The notes under the pieces: generated by a model | Database searches by the model: none | Told to the model about the DNA's origin: nothing | The model's input: only the letters and a program-made list of their open reading frames with translations | In this document: positions 26,262-35,142 of the stretch, piece after piece | How the letters are laid out: each line of letters opens with the position of its first letter | How positions within the stretch are numbered: the first letter of the stretch is position 1 | NCBI RefSeq assembly: GCF_021474685.1 | Contig: NZ_JAKEIT010000011.1 | Location: 1-64,000, forward strand | From: Tetragenococcus halophilus | GTDB lineage: Bacteria; Bacillota; Bacilli; Lactobacillales; Enterococcaceae | Length of the DNA stretch: 64,000 bases | Direction of reading: 5' to 3' | Position numbers and translations under genes: made by a program

Positions 26262-27981
26262 TTTTTTACAACAACAAATCCCACTTGCCCAATGGATTGA
26301 TGCCGGGGTAGACTGGTTAACACAACATTTATCAGGGCTTTTTTCCTTCCTTCAAACAGTAGGGCAAGCAGTAATGGATTTTATGACCAATACATTGTCA
26401 GCTGTTCCACCGTTATTATTGATGGTATTACTAGCGATTACAGCTTATTTTATTTTTCATCGCAAGTGGTGGATTCCAATCATTGCCTTTTTAGGGTTAT
26501 TACTTATTTACAACCAAGAAATGTGGCAAGATTTACTCAATACTGTAACGCTGGTAATTATTTCAAGTTTAGTCGCAATTATTATCGGTGTGCCATTAGG
26601 TATTTTAATGTCTAAAAGCGAAGTAGCCAAAAGTATTATTCAGCCAATTTTAGACGTTATGCAGACCATGCCAGGTTTTGTTTATTTAATTCCAGCTGTA
26701 GCTTTCTTTGGTGTAGGGATGGTACCTGGCGTATTTGCTTCAGTGATTTTCTCATTGCCGCCTACTGTACGGATGACCAACTTAGGGATTCGTCAAATTT
26801 CTACTGAATTAGTGGAAGCTTCAGACTCTTTTGGGGGGACACCTTGGCAAAAATTATTTAAGTTGGATTTGCCTTTAGCTAAAGGCAGTATCTTTGCCGG
26901 TATCAACCAAACAATTATGCTGGCTCTATCAATGGTTGTTATTGCTTCTATGATCGGAGCACCAGGTTTAGGTGTCGGAGTTCTAGCAGCTGTACAACGT
27001 TCTGATGTGGGAAATGGTTTTGTTTACGGTGTTGGTATTGTAATTCTTGCGATTATTATGGACCGTTTCACACAAGCAATGAATCGTCCTTCTTCTCAGC
27101 AAGGTCAAAGACTTTCTAAGAAGAAAAGGATGGCTATTAACGGAGCTGTAGCTATTGGCGTTATTTTCTTTGCTGTTTATGGCGTTTATCAAGCTTCATC
27201 CGGTTCTAATCGAGGAACAATCACTCTAGGTTATGCCCAACAAGATGACCAAGTGGTTTCAACCAATGTGATGGCTCAGGTTTTAGAAGAGCAAGGTTAC
27301 AATGTGAATATGACTTCATTAGATATTCCAGTGGTTTGGCAAGCTGTTGCTAACGGTCAAGTAGATGCCAACACGGGAGCTTGGCTACCGATCACCCACC
27401 AAGCACAATATGAAGAGTTTAAAGATGATCTGGATGATTTAGGCCCACATATTGATAAAGAAGCTAAGTTAGGGCTGGTTGTACCTTCTTATATGGATGA
27501 CGTGGATTCTATTGAAGATCTAGATGACCAAGCGAATCAGAAAATCACAGGGATTGAACCAGGTGCCGGTATTGTGTCCGCAACCGATGAAACGTTAGAG
27601 GCTTATCCTAATTTATCCGATTGGGAGCAAACCATTTCATCAACTGGAGCAATGAACGCACAATTAGAACGTGCGATTAGCTCAGAAGACGAAATCGTCG
27701 TAACCGGTTGGAATCCCTACTGGATATTCCAACGTTATGATTTGAAATATCTAGATGACCCTAAAGGAACCATGGGTGAAGCTGAAAGTATTGATACTAT
27801 AGCGCGTTTAGGATTAGAAGAAGACATGCCTGAAGCTTATCAAATCTTAGATAATTTTGAATGGGAAGCATCAGACATGGAATCAATCATGTTAGATATT
27901 GAAGATGGTGCGGACCCAGAAGATGCTGCTAGTGATTGGATCGATGAAAATCGTGATAAGGTAGACAGCTGGGTAGAATAA
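26254..27981 (+). CDS. OpuA-type glycine betaine/choline permease fused to binding protein, copy 3
   Basis: 575-aa fused permease and ligand-binding protein, co-translated with its ATPase (8-bp overlap), so this is the complete OpuA-like system. The permease domain includes [19 protein letters not shown]. The binding domain includes [26 protein letters not shown] and DNFEWEASD, which would supply the Trp cage that holds trimethylammonium ligands. It ends 12 bp before a terminator. The strongly acidic outer domain suits a halophile. Confidence 0.93.
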   Translation: MLDFLQQQIPLAQWIDAGVDWLTQHLSGLFSFLQTVGQAVMDFMTNTLSAVPPLLLMVLLAITAYFIFHRKWWIPIIAFLGLLLIYNQEMWQDLLNTVTLVIISSLVAIIIGVPLGILMSKSEVAKSIIQPILDVMQTMPGFVYLIPAVAFFGVGMVPGVFASVIFSLPPTVRMTNLGIRQISTELVEASDSFGGTPWQKLFKLDLPLAKGSIFAGINQTIMLALSMVVIASMIGAPGLGVGVLAAVQRSDVGNGFVYGVGIVILAIIMDRFTQAMNRPSSQQGQRLSKKKRMAINGAVAIGVIFFAVYGVYQASSGSNRGTITLGYAQQDDQVVSTNVMAQVLEEQGYNVNMTSLDIPVVWQAVANGQVDANTGAWLPITHQAQYEEFKDDLDDLGPHIDKEAKLGLVVPSYMDDVDSIEDLDDQANQKITGIEPGAGIVSATDETLEAYPNLSDWEQTISSTGAMNAQLERAISSEDEIVVTGWNPYWIFQRYDLKYLDDPKGTMGEAESIDTIARLGLEEDMPEAYQILDNFEWEASDMESIMLDIEDGADPEDAASDWIDENRDKVDSWVE

Positions 27982-27991
27982 AATAACTTTT

Positions 27992-28022
27992 AATAGAGCA
28001 GGCTTCCTGCTCTATTTTTTTA
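27992..28022 (+). terminator. Terminator after the Opu cluster
   Basis: AATAGAGCAGG pairs perfectly with CCTGCTCTATT around a 3-base loop and is followed by TTTTTTT. Confidence 0.95.
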
Positions 28023-28112
28023 AGCTTTTCTGTCGTGATGGTTTTTGTTGGACAGATATTTTTATAAAAGTTATCCTTTAATTGTAGTCAAGTAAAAAAA
28101 GGAGAGATCTAA

Positions 28113-29204
28113 TTGGCAATTAAAAGAGCAATGAATATTGATAATTTAAATTTTGCTTATACGTTAGGACGAGTCTCCTTAACTGAGCTAATTAAACGAT
28201 TACCAGAAGAACCACGTCGTTTTTATATGTTCGGAATACCAAATTATAATAACTTAGGGGATCAAGCAGTCGCTTATGCAGAAAAAGCTTTTTTCAAAAG
28301 AGTTTTCCCTGAAATCACTTATATCGAAATTTTAGAAACACAAACAGACTAAGCAATTAATGAATTAAAACCATTGTTACGTGATAGTGACATGATCGGT
28401 TATACCGGTGGTGGAAATATAGGCAATGTCTATTTGGACCATGAAGAACCACGTCGTAAAGTCTTTTCTACTTTTGTAAATAATAAGACCATTTCTTTCC
28501 CGCAATCTGTGAACTTTGAAGACACAGAACAAGGGCAAGAAGAATTAAGGAAGAGTCAAGAAGCTTACAATAAAAATCCTAATTTGACAATTGTTGCTAG
28601 AGAAACACAATCGTTGAATTACTTTAAAAAGAATTTTGCTGCAGATGTTATCTATACTTCTGATATTGTCGTTTCACTTAAACCAGATCCGTCAGAAGGC
28701 AAGCGCGATGGGGTATTGTTTATCATGCGGCAAGACTCGGAAAAAGTGATCAATGAAAAATTGCTAGAACAATTAAGCTATAAACTAAATAACGTTGGCG
28801 ATGAAGTAGAACAAACTGACACCGTTTTACCCTTTAAAGCTTCCGATAGTAATGCGGACACTGCACCCGACTTAGATGAAGTACGCATTTCAGAACGTGG
28901 CTGGTTGATCGAGCGTAAATTAGAAGAAATTAAAGCCAGTGAAGCTGTAGTAACCGACCGTTTGCATGGCATGATCTTTTGTGTATTAACCAAAACGCCT
29001 TGCTTGGTATTTGATAACAGTTATGGTAAAGCGAGCGCTTCTTATTATAACTGGTTCGAAGATTTGGATTATATAAAGCACACAACTGAAAATGATCCGG
29101 ATAAATTAGCACCGATGATTGAAGAATTAAAAGGTTATGAACATTCAAATTATCATGACTTTACACATAGTTATGACGAATTAATCGATTTGATCAAAAA
29201 ATAA
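28113..29204 (+). pseudogene. Polysaccharide pyruvyltransferase-like gene with one nonsense codon
   Basis: Starts at TTG 28113 behind AAAGGAGAG and encodes 363 codons in one frame, interrupted only by TAA at 28350-28352. The intact paralogue downstream has CAG at that position (QTEQAIEEL against QTD-stop-AINEL), so a C-to-T change of a Gln codon explains it. All family motifs remain: NYNNLGDQA, TGGGNIGN and VVTDRLHGMIF. It is probably a recent pseudogene. Readthrough or restart near 28374 cannot be excluded. Confidence 0.88.
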
Positions 29205-29264
29205 AAAGTTGTTGATGTTGACTTGTCTGCGGACAGTTACCTTCAAAGAAGGGAAGATCTTAGT

Positions 29265-30356
29265 ATGACAGCAAACACCTTAGCAGAAATAACGAATTTA
29301 AATTTTGCTTATACCATAGAACAACTTTCTTTAACCGAGCTTATTAAACAATTACCAGAAGATCGACAACGCTTTTATATGTTTGGCACACCTATTTACA
29401 ATAATTTAGGCGATTTAGCGATTAGTGAAGCACAGAAGCGATTCTTTGCTGAAAACTTTCCAGAAATTACCTATATTGAGATTACCGAACCGCAGACAGA
29501 ACAGGCGATTGAAGAATTATTACCACTGCTGCGTTCTGATGATATGATTGGTTACGTTGGCGGGGGAAATATTGGCAATTTGGACATTACGCATGAAATT
29601 GTTCGTCGCAAAGTCTTTTCTACTTTTGTTAACAATAAGACGATCTCTTTTCCGCAGTCTGTCTATTTTGAAGAAACAGAAGAAGGACAAGCAGAACTGC
29701 GCAAAAGTCAGGAAGCTTATAATAAAAATTCGAATTTAACCCTAGTTGCAAGAGATACGCAAACGCTAAGTTATTTCCAAAATCATTTTAAAGCAGATGC
29801 TATTCTTACGACAGATATGGTTTTATTATTACAAGAAAAACTTTCTGGAACTAAGCGAGATGGTGTACTGTTTATCATGCGAGAAGACGCGGAAAAAGTT
29901 ACATCAGATAAGCTGATAGAGCAGTTAACTGCTAATTTAAAAAGCATTGGGGATAAAGTAGAAGCAACAGATACCGTGCTTTCCTATAAAGCTTATGATG
30001 TAAAATCGAAAAATAATCCTTCGCTTGATATTGTAAGAATATCCGAACGTCATTGGTTATTGTCACTTAAATTAGAACAGATCAAAGCCAAAGAAGTGGT
30101 AGTAACGGATCGTTTGCATGGGATGATTTTTTCGGCGATTACTCAAACCCCATGTCTTGTATTTGATAACAATTACGGCAAAGCAAGTGCTTTTTACTAT
30201 GATTGGCTGCAAGATTTGGATTACATTCAGTACACGACAGAAAAAGATCCGAAAAAATTAGCAGCCAAGGGGAATGATTTGAAAAAATACGAGCATTCAG
30301 ATACACTTGATTTCTCGCATAGTTTTGATGCTTTAATCGATTTGATTAAAAAATAA
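29265..30356 (+). CDS. Polysaccharide pyruvyltransferase family protein
   Basis: 363-aa enzyme of the pyruvyltransferase/CsaB fold, which transfers ketal pyruvate onto cell-surface glycans in characterised members. Motifs are YNNLGDLAISEA near the N-terminus, VGGGNIGNLD and, near residue 285, VVTDRLHGMIFS followed by CLVFDNNYGKAS. ATG 29265 is preferred because GAAGGGAAG precedes it; the in-frame ATG at 29223 lacks a site. It is a tandem paralogue of the broken gene at 28113. The acceptor is unknown. Confidence 0.85.
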   Translation: MTANTLAEITNLNFAYTIEQLSLTELIKQLPEDRQRFYMFGTPIYNNLGDLAISEAQKRFFAENFPEITYIEITEPQTEQAIEELLPLLRSDDMIGYVGGGNIGNLDITHEIVRRKVFSTFVNNKTISFPQSVYFEETEEGQAELRKSQEAYNKNSNLTLVARDTQTLSYFQNHFKADAILTTDMVLLLQEKLSGTKRDGVLFIMREDAEKVTSDKLIEQLTANLKSIGDKVEATDTVLSYKAYDVKSKNNPSLDIVRISERHWLLSLKLEQIKAKEVVVTDRLHGMIFSAITQTPCLVFDNNYGKASAFYYDWLQDLDYIQYTTEKDPKKLAAKGNDLKKYEHSDTLDFSHSFDALIDLIKK

Positions 30357-30377
30357 AACAGAAAGGAGAGATTTACT

Positions 30378-30620
30378 ATGAGTTGGTTATGGACAATTAT
30401 TGTTGGTGGTGTGATCGGCGCGATCGCTGGCGCTATTGCTAACAAAGGTGAATCAATGGGCATTATCTTTAATGTGATTGCAGGCCTTGTTGGTTCCTCA
30501 CTTGGACAGGCACTTTTTGGAAGTTGGGGACCTGCGATTGGTGGAATGGCAGTCATTCCTTCGATTATTGGCGCGATCATTGTGGTCGCTGTCGTATCAT
30601 TTTTCTTAGGTAGAAGATAG
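30378..30620 (+). CDS. GlsB/YeaQ/YmgE family stress membrane protein
   Basis: 80-aa protein with three glycine-rich hydrophobic segments, starting SWLWTIIVGGVIGAIAGAI and ending FFLGRR. This is the transglycosylase-associated (GlsB/YeaQ) family, linked to general stress in enterococci, although its molecular role is unclear. ATG 30378 has AAAGGAGAG upstream. It follows the pyruvyltransferase gene by 21 bp and ends before a terminator. Confidence 0.9.
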   Translation: MSWLWTIIVGGVIGAIAGAIANKGESMGIIFNVIAGLVGSSLGQALFGSWGPAIGGMAVIPSIIGAIIVVAVVSFFLGRR

Positions 30621-30626
30621 ATAGTA

Positions 30627-30667
30627 AAATCGTCTTGAGCAGTTTTTTGCCAAGACGATTTTTTTAT
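30627..30667 (+). terminator. Terminator after the GlsB-like gene
   Basis: AATCGTCTTG pairs with CAAGACGATT and runs into T. Confidence 0.92.
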
Positions 30668-30733
30668 GTAAAAAAATTTCTCACGCTATTTTTGCGTACT
30701 TATTAATAAATGAGTTTTAATAGGAGGCGCAAA

Positions 30734-31732
30734 ATGAGAAAAGAGTCACACGAATTACAATGGCTAGAAACGGTCAGTCAACGAAAACAATTGACTGAAG
30801 AACAGCGACGAGCTTTACAAAGGTCGCAAAAAGGATTTCTAGGAGAACAGCAAATGGACCAACTTGCCGAAATGTTTTTATCAGGGAAGGTACTTGTCAT
30901 AGATGACATTACACTACGATACCAAAATACAGTTGTCCAAATTGATAAATTGTTGATTATTGGAAACACTATCTATGTCATTGACGTGAAATTTTATCAA
31001 GGCAACTATATCTTACAAAATAATAGCTGGATATGTGGCGGAAAGTTTTTAACTACAAATATCTTGGAACAATTAAGAAAAGCTATGCGGGTAATCGTCA
31101 ATATTTTTAGAGAACAGCAAATCGATTTGGAGGTAAAAGGCGTACTAGCTTTTTTGAACCCAAAATCAAGTATCCAAATAAAAGATCAAATCCCAGAAAC
31201 TGTATTATCATTTAATGAAATTCCTGCCTGGCTATTAGGGTTAAATCAACAAACAGCCAACGAATATTACTATGATTGTCAATCAGTATTATTTCAGTAT
31301 CGGATAGACAACTATCGTAGCCAACGTACTTTATCGATCGAAGAAGAAAAGCAATTACAAAAAGGAATTCGTTGCTCTCGCTGCCATCAGCTTAAAGTGG
31401 TGGATAAAAGACATACAGTTAGATGCGATTGCGGTTATGTTGAACCCAAAGAAACAGCTTATACTCGCACAATCTGCGAATTCGGCGTTATTTTCCATGA
31501 TCAAGATTTAAAGCTAAAAAAGCTAAAGGAATTTTTTGGCGAGCAGGTGGATGAACATTATTTGAAGTATATACTTAAAAGACATTTTGTTTCAATTAAA
31601 AGTACGCCTAAGAAGAAGTTTGGCCATCAGAACAAAGGAATAATATTTGATTATTGGTTTGAAGACAAAATAAGATACTTTAAAAAACTAGAGAAAAGAA
31701 TAGACTGGAGCACTCCAATTTTAAAAAATTGA
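30734..31732 (+). CDS. NERD-domain protein with a zinc-ribbon-like motif
   Basis: 332-aa protein. Residues about 35-150 form a NERD (nuclease-related) domain: GFLGEQQMDQLAE, IDKLLIIGNTIYVIDVKFYQGNY (split here as IDKLLIIG and VIDVKFYQGNY) with the Asp and Lys expected of a restriction-like fold. A cysteine cluster CSRCHQLK...RCDCGY follows near residue 215-240. The C-terminal 90 residues are basic. The function is unknown; nuclease activity is only suggested by the fold. ATG 30734 has TAGGAGG upstream. No terminator is visible before the repeat array. Confidence 0.78.
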   Translation: MRKESHELQWLETVSQRKQLTEEQRRALQRSQKGFLGEQQMDQLAEMFLSGKVLVIDDITLRYQNTVVQIDKLLIIGNTIYVIDVKFYQGNYILQNNSWICGGKFLTTNILEQLRKAMRVIVNIFREQQIDLEVKGVLAFLNPKSSIQIKDQIPETVLSFNEIPAWLLGLNQQTANEYYYDCQSVLFQYRIDNYRSQRTLSIEEEKQLQKGIRCSRCHQLKVVDKRHTVRCDCGYVEPKETAYTRTICEFGVIFHDQDLKLKKLKEFFGEQVDEHYLKYILKRHFVSIKSTPKKKFGHQNKGIIFDYWFEDKIRYFKKLEKRIDWSTPILKN

Positions 31733-31739
31733 ATAAGGG

Positions 31740-32010
31740 AAAAGGAAAAGCTTACTCAATATTTACAAAACGAGTAAAGAAAGGCTAAAGCGTTACTCAA
31801 TAAAAAAATGTTGAGTAAACGATTTGCGTTTCATTACTCAAAAAAGCTCAAAAAATTTAAGAAAGTAGATAAAACGAAGCGAAACGGAGAAAGTTGAGTA
31901 AGGGAGATGGAAAAGCTTACTCAATATTTACAAAACGAGTAAAGAAAAGCTAAAGCGTTACTTAATAAGAAAATGTTGAGTAAACGATCTGTGTTTCACT
32001 ACTCAATAAG
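31740..32010. repeat. Intergenic array 3, 41-bp period with TTACTCAA/TTGAGTAA dyads
   Basis: TTACTCAA occurs at 31752, 31793, 31834 and 31917, with variants at 31958 (TTACTTAA) and 31999 (CTACTCAA); the gaps are 41 bp, with one missing site (83 bp). The inverse motif GAGTAA alternates about 20 bp away, so adjacent sites can form hairpins. A larger 165-bp direct repeat is superimposed: GGAAAAGCTTACTCAATATT-like segments start near 31744 and 31909. It lies between the NERD gene and a 55-aa gene. There is no ORF. Confidence 0.88.
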
Positions 32011-32024
32011 CAAAAATCAAAAAA

Positions 32025-32053
32025 TTGACAGCTCTAGCTAGACTTGTTAGCTT
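32025..32053 (+). promoter_or_regulatory. Possible promoter of the 55-aa protein gene
   Basis: TTGACA, 17 bp, TAGCTT (weak -10), placed 22 bp before the start codon. A TACAAT at 32054-32059 is too far from the -35. Confidence 0.4.
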
Positions 32054-32074
32054 ACAATAAAAGAGGTGACAGAA

Positions 32075-32242
32075 ATGATAGGAAGAAGACGAGCCACTAA
32101 AAACTGGGCGCAAGCTTCAAAGAGACTGCGCACCGGACAAAAATCACAATCGAAGAAAAAACTGACAAAACAACAACGCAAAAAACAAGCTAGAAGAAAA
32201 GGTACGATGATAGGAGCTATTCGTTCAGCTTTTAGAAAATAA
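32075..32242 (+). CDS. 55-aa highly basic protein
   Basis: Small ORF with AGAGGTG upstream of ATG 32075. The product starts MIGRRRATKNWAQASKRL, has a Lys/Gln/Arg-rich middle (KKKLTKQQRKKQARRK) and ends GAIRSAFRK. About 40 percent of residues are Lys or Arg, so binding to nucleic acid or membrane is plausible. I recognise no family. It follows repeat array 3 directly. Confidence 0.6.
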   Translation: MIGRRRATKNWAQASKRLRTGQKSQSKKKLTKQQRKKQARRKGTMIGAIRSAFRK

Positions 32243-32312
32243 ACAAGCTGTTCAACTGACGGAAGATGGGTGAGCTGTTATAATGTTTACGACAAGGAGG
32301 CGTTTGGACGTT

Positions 32313-33014
32313 ATGAAGACGCTTATTATCGTATCTCATCCGGAAATTGATGAATCTGGCAGCCAGCAATATTTAAAAGAAGCTTTGCCAAATTCTTCAG
32401 ACATTACTTTTCATCATCTGGAATCAACTTATCCAGAGGGTAAGATTGATATCGAACAAGAACAGCAACTCTTACAACAACACGATCGGATTATTTTCCA
32501 ATTTCCATTGTACTGGTATTCTTCGCCGCCTATGCTAAAGCATTGGCAAGATGAAGTCTTAACTGAAAATTTTGCATACGGCTTTGGCGGAAACAAATTA
32601 AAAGATAAAGAACTAGGATTAGTTTTGGTCATTGGTATGCCCGAAAAAGAATACCAGGTCAGTGGTAATGAAGGTTATACACTTAGTGCTTTAACCACCC
32701 CTTATCAAGCGATGGCTAAAAAAACACAGATGAACTTTTTAAAACCTTTTCTCATTTTTCAATTCCACTATATGGAAGAAAGCGAAAAAATGCGGATGTT
32801 AATCGCCTATCAACAGTATCTGATGATTGAAAACTTTGATACCCTACGAGCAAAAGAAAGTTGGTTCTTACAACAACTTGATGATATGGATGAGAAATTT
32901 TTACCCGATGGCAGCCAATTCATTTTAGATCATATCAAAGAATTGATCGAAGATAATCGCATGGAATTGGATGAAATCCAGATGTATTTGGAACAAGCAG
33001 GAGGGTCTTTATGA
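32313..33014 (+). CDS. NAD(P)H-dependent oxidoreductase (flavodoxin-like quinone reductase)
   Basis: 233-aa protein of the NQO/MdaB/KefF flavodoxin-like fold: MKTLIIVSHPEIDESGSQQYL, RIIFQFPLYWYSSPPMLKHWQDEV and FAYGFGGNKLKDKELGLVL are typical. Members reduce quinones or act as ancillary subunits of K+ efflux systems. ATG 32313 follows AAGGAGG at a 12-bp gap. The C-terminal 40 residues are an acidic helix. It overlaps the next small gene by 4 bp. Confidence 0.85.
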   Translation: MKTLIIVSHPEIDESGSQQYLKEALPNSSDITFHHLESTYPEGKIDIEQEQQLLQQHDRIIFQFPLYWYSSPPMLKHWQDEVLTENFAYGFGGNKLKDKELGLVLVIGMPEKEYQVSGNEGYTLSALTTPYQAMAKKTQMNFLKPFLIFQFHYMEESEKMRMLIAYQQYLMIENFDTLRAKESWFLQQLDDMDEKFLPDGSQFILDHIKELIEDNRMELDEIQMYLEQAGGSL

Positions 33015-33199
33015 TGGAAGAAAATATTCAATGGTCATTAGACCAGCTGGACCAATTAATAAAAGATAGCCACGACTATAAACAAAAAGCCTTATTAATG
33101 GGGATAAAAGATTTACTCTTAGAACAAGAAAAACGTACCGAACAAATTCAAGGACAATTGGACGGTACGCTTTGGTCCCCCAATGATTGGGGAAGTTAA
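33011..33199 (+). CDS. Small acidic protein coupled to the oxidoreductase
   Basis: 62-aa helical protein (MEENIQWSLDQLDQLIKDS start, DGTLWSPNDWGS end). It has no membrane segment or recognised domain. The ATGA overlap with the oxidoreductase stop and a GGAGG just upstream support translation. A terminator follows at once. It may be a partner of the oxidoreductase (inference from coupling). Confidence 0.7.
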   Translation: MMEENIQWSLDQLDQLIKDSHDYKQKALLMGIKDLLLEQEKRTEQIQGQLDGTLWSPNDWGS

Positions 33200-33237
33200 G
33201 GAGATTGCCGCTAAATCAACGGCGATCCTTTTTTATT
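33198..33237. terminator. Terminator between the small protein gene and malic enzyme
   Basis: AAGGAGATTGCCG pairs with CGGCGATCCTT and is followed by TTTTTT. It serves the plus-strand genes; the malic enzyme stop codon overlaps its T tract on the other strand. Confidence 0.85.
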
Positions 33238-34390
33238 TTGTTGCGCTATCCGAAACACTTTTGGCAACAATATCTACAACATCGGGATGAAAAACATCAG
33301 GTATAATGTAATCAGTACTCAATTCATCTTCAGGAATCACAGCTGCTATTCCTTTAGCAGCGGCGATTTGCATCTCATCAGTAATGTCACTAGAACGGGA
33401 ATCTAAAGCACCACGGAAAATTCCAGGAAAAGCTAGAACGTTGTTGATTTGGTTAGAAAAATCAGACCGCCCAGTTCCGGTAATAAATGCCCCATGTTCT
33501 TTAGCGGCATCTGGCATCACTTCAGGTGTTGGATTAGCCATAGGAAAAAGAATCGGTTTTTCATTCATATCTTGAATCCATTCTGGATCTAAAACATTAG
33601 GCGCCGAAACACCAATGAAAACATCCGCACCCTTCAACGCTTCGTGCAAATCTCCTTTTTTATGAGATAAATTAGTGACCTGAGCAATTTCTCGATGACG
33701 CTCTGCTAAATCAGAAGCGTCGGATGAAATGATTCCCGTTTTATCTACTAATAAAACATCTTTAGCACCAGCAGCTAACAATTTTTTCGTAATCGCAATA
33801 CCAGCCGCACCACCGCCATTAACCACAATTTCTACTTCACTAAGATCTTTTTTCGTTAGTTTTAGCGCATTAAATAAAGCAGCTAAAACAACAATAGCGG
33901 TTCCATGTTGATCGTCATGAAAAACAGGGATATCCAATTCCTCTTTCAAGCGACTTTCAATTTCAAAACAACGTGGCGCCGCGATATCTTCTAAATTAAT
34001 GCCACCAAAAGTAGGCGCTATTGCTTTGATATGAGAAATAATTGCTTCGGTATCCTGAGTGTCTAAACAAATAGGAATCGCATCAATACCCGCAAATTCC
34101 TTAAACAAAATCGCTTTACCTTCCATAACCGGCAAAGCAGCTTCCGGACCAATATTGCCTAAACCCAACACTGCAGAACCATCTGTAACCACTGCGACCA
34201 TATTTTTCTTGGAAGTATAGTCATAAACTGCATTTTCATTTTTGGCAATCGTACTACTGACTTCAGCAACTCCTGGTGTGTAAGCAATCGCTAAATCTTC
34301 TCGGCTTTGTACCGGAACTTTAGATTTTATTTCAAGCTTCCCACCTTTTTCTTGGCTAATTTTCAGCGCTTCTTTTTTTACATCTGCCAT
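33233..34390 (-). CDS. NAD-dependent malic enzyme
   Basis: Oxaloacetate-decarboxylating malate dehydrogenase of 385 aa, converting L-malate to pyruvate and CO2 with NAD(P) reduction. Motifs include [38 protein letters not shown] (catalytic and metal-binding region), FHDDQHGTA and the NAD fold [19 protein letters not shown] 34390 follows AAGGAGGAAAAAT on the minus strand. No malate transporter or two-component regulator is adjacent, so it stands alone here. Confidence 0.95.
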   Translation of the reverse strand: MADVKKEALKISQEKGGKLEIKSKVPVQSREDLAIAYTPGVAEVSSTIAKNENAVYDYTSKKNMVAVVTDGSAVLGLGNIGPEAALPVMEGKAILFKEFAGIDAIPICLDTQDTEAIISHIKAIAPTFGGINLEDIAAPRCFEIESRLKEELDIPVFHDDQHGTAIVVLAALFNALKLTKKDLSEVEIVVNGGGAAGIAITKKLLAAGAKDVLLVDKTGIISSDASDLAERHREIAQVTNLSHKKGDLHEALKGADVFIGVSAPNVLDPEWIQDMNEKPILFPMANPTPEVMPDAAKEHGAFITGTGRSDFSNQINNVLAFPGIFRGALDSRSSDITDEMQIAAAKGIAAVIPEDELSTDYIIPDVFHPDVVDIVAKSVSDSATK

Positions 34391-34504
34391 TTATTTTTCC
34401 TCCTTCAATTTATCTCTATATCTATTGTGAAATAAAAAATTTACTTTAGCAAGCTATTTAAAAAAAGACAACTTGATTTTCTAAAAGTTTCTTTTATATT
34501 GTGA

Positions 34505-34510
34505 TATAAT
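34505..34510 (+). promoter_or_regulatory. -10 element of the flavodoxin promoter
   Basis: TATAAT lies 39 bp before the GTG start, with TG three to four bases upstream. No good -35 is seen at 16-18 bp. Confidence 0.45.
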
Positions 34511-34549
34511 AAACTTGTTAAAATTAACTTTAGAAAGGAAGAGATTAAC

Positions 34550-34999
34550 GTGTTAGCTAAAATTGTATACGCTACCATGACAGGGAATACAGAAGAAATA
34601 TCGGAAATTTTAGAAGAAGAATTTCAGCAACAGGGGGTAGAAGTCATACGAATGGAGGCTGATGATGCGGATGACGCAGATGAAGAAGCTTTTACCGACG
34701 CCGATATTTGTGTTATCGCGACCTATACTTACAATAATGGTAAAGTCCCGGATAACTTTGTTTACTTCGAAGAAAATTTAAGAAAACAAGATTTGCAAGG
34801 AAAAGTTTATGGTGTAGTGGGCAGCGGAGATAAGGAATATCATTTTGCTACCTATTGTTTTGCCGCTGATACATTCGATGAAGATTTCAAGCAAACAGGG
34901 GCGAAAAAAGGAACTGATGTAGTAAAAATTGACAATAAAGCGGATGAAAAAGACAAAGAAGTATTAAAAGAATTTGTTATAAATCTAATGAATGCATAA
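34550..34999 (+). CDS. Flavodoxin
   Basis: 149-aa FMN-binding electron carrier. The phosphate-binding loop TMTGNTEEIS lies at residues ~9-18, the isoalloxazine loops are TYTYNNGKVPDNF and GSGDKEYHFATYC, and the protein is strongly acidic. It carries electrons at low potential; partners are not encoded nearby. The start is GTG 34550, with AGAAAGGAAGAG upstream. Confidence 0.93.
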   Translation: MLAKIVYATMTGNTEEISEILEEEFQQQGVEVIRMEADDADDADEEAFTDADICVIATYTYNNGKVPDNFVYFEENLRKQDLQGKVYGVVGSGDKEYHFATYCFAADTFDEDFKQTGAKKGTDVVKIDNKADEKDKEVLKEFVINLMNA

Positions 35000-35040
35000 A
35001 TTTTTAGAAAATATGACAACTCATTCTCGTTTTATATAAC

Positions 35041-35089
35041 TAAAGCTCCATAAAGATGCACTGAATTAGCATCTTCATAGAGCTTTTTC
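35041..35089. terminator. Terminator between flavodoxin and AI-2E transporter genes
   Basis: AAGCTC and AAGATGC pair with GCATCTT and GAGCTTTTT around small bulges. It lies between convergent genes and may act both ways. Confidence 0.8.
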
Positions 35090-35142
35090 GTTATTTTCAG
35101 GCATTAAAAGTGACAGAAAAAACCAATTGACTTTCTAAAAGA

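Noticed and set aside
28374-29204. Separate 276-aa gene after the nonsense codon
   Set aside because: It has no ribosome binding site and is in the same frame as the upstream part; homology to the paralogue shows it is the rest of one gene.
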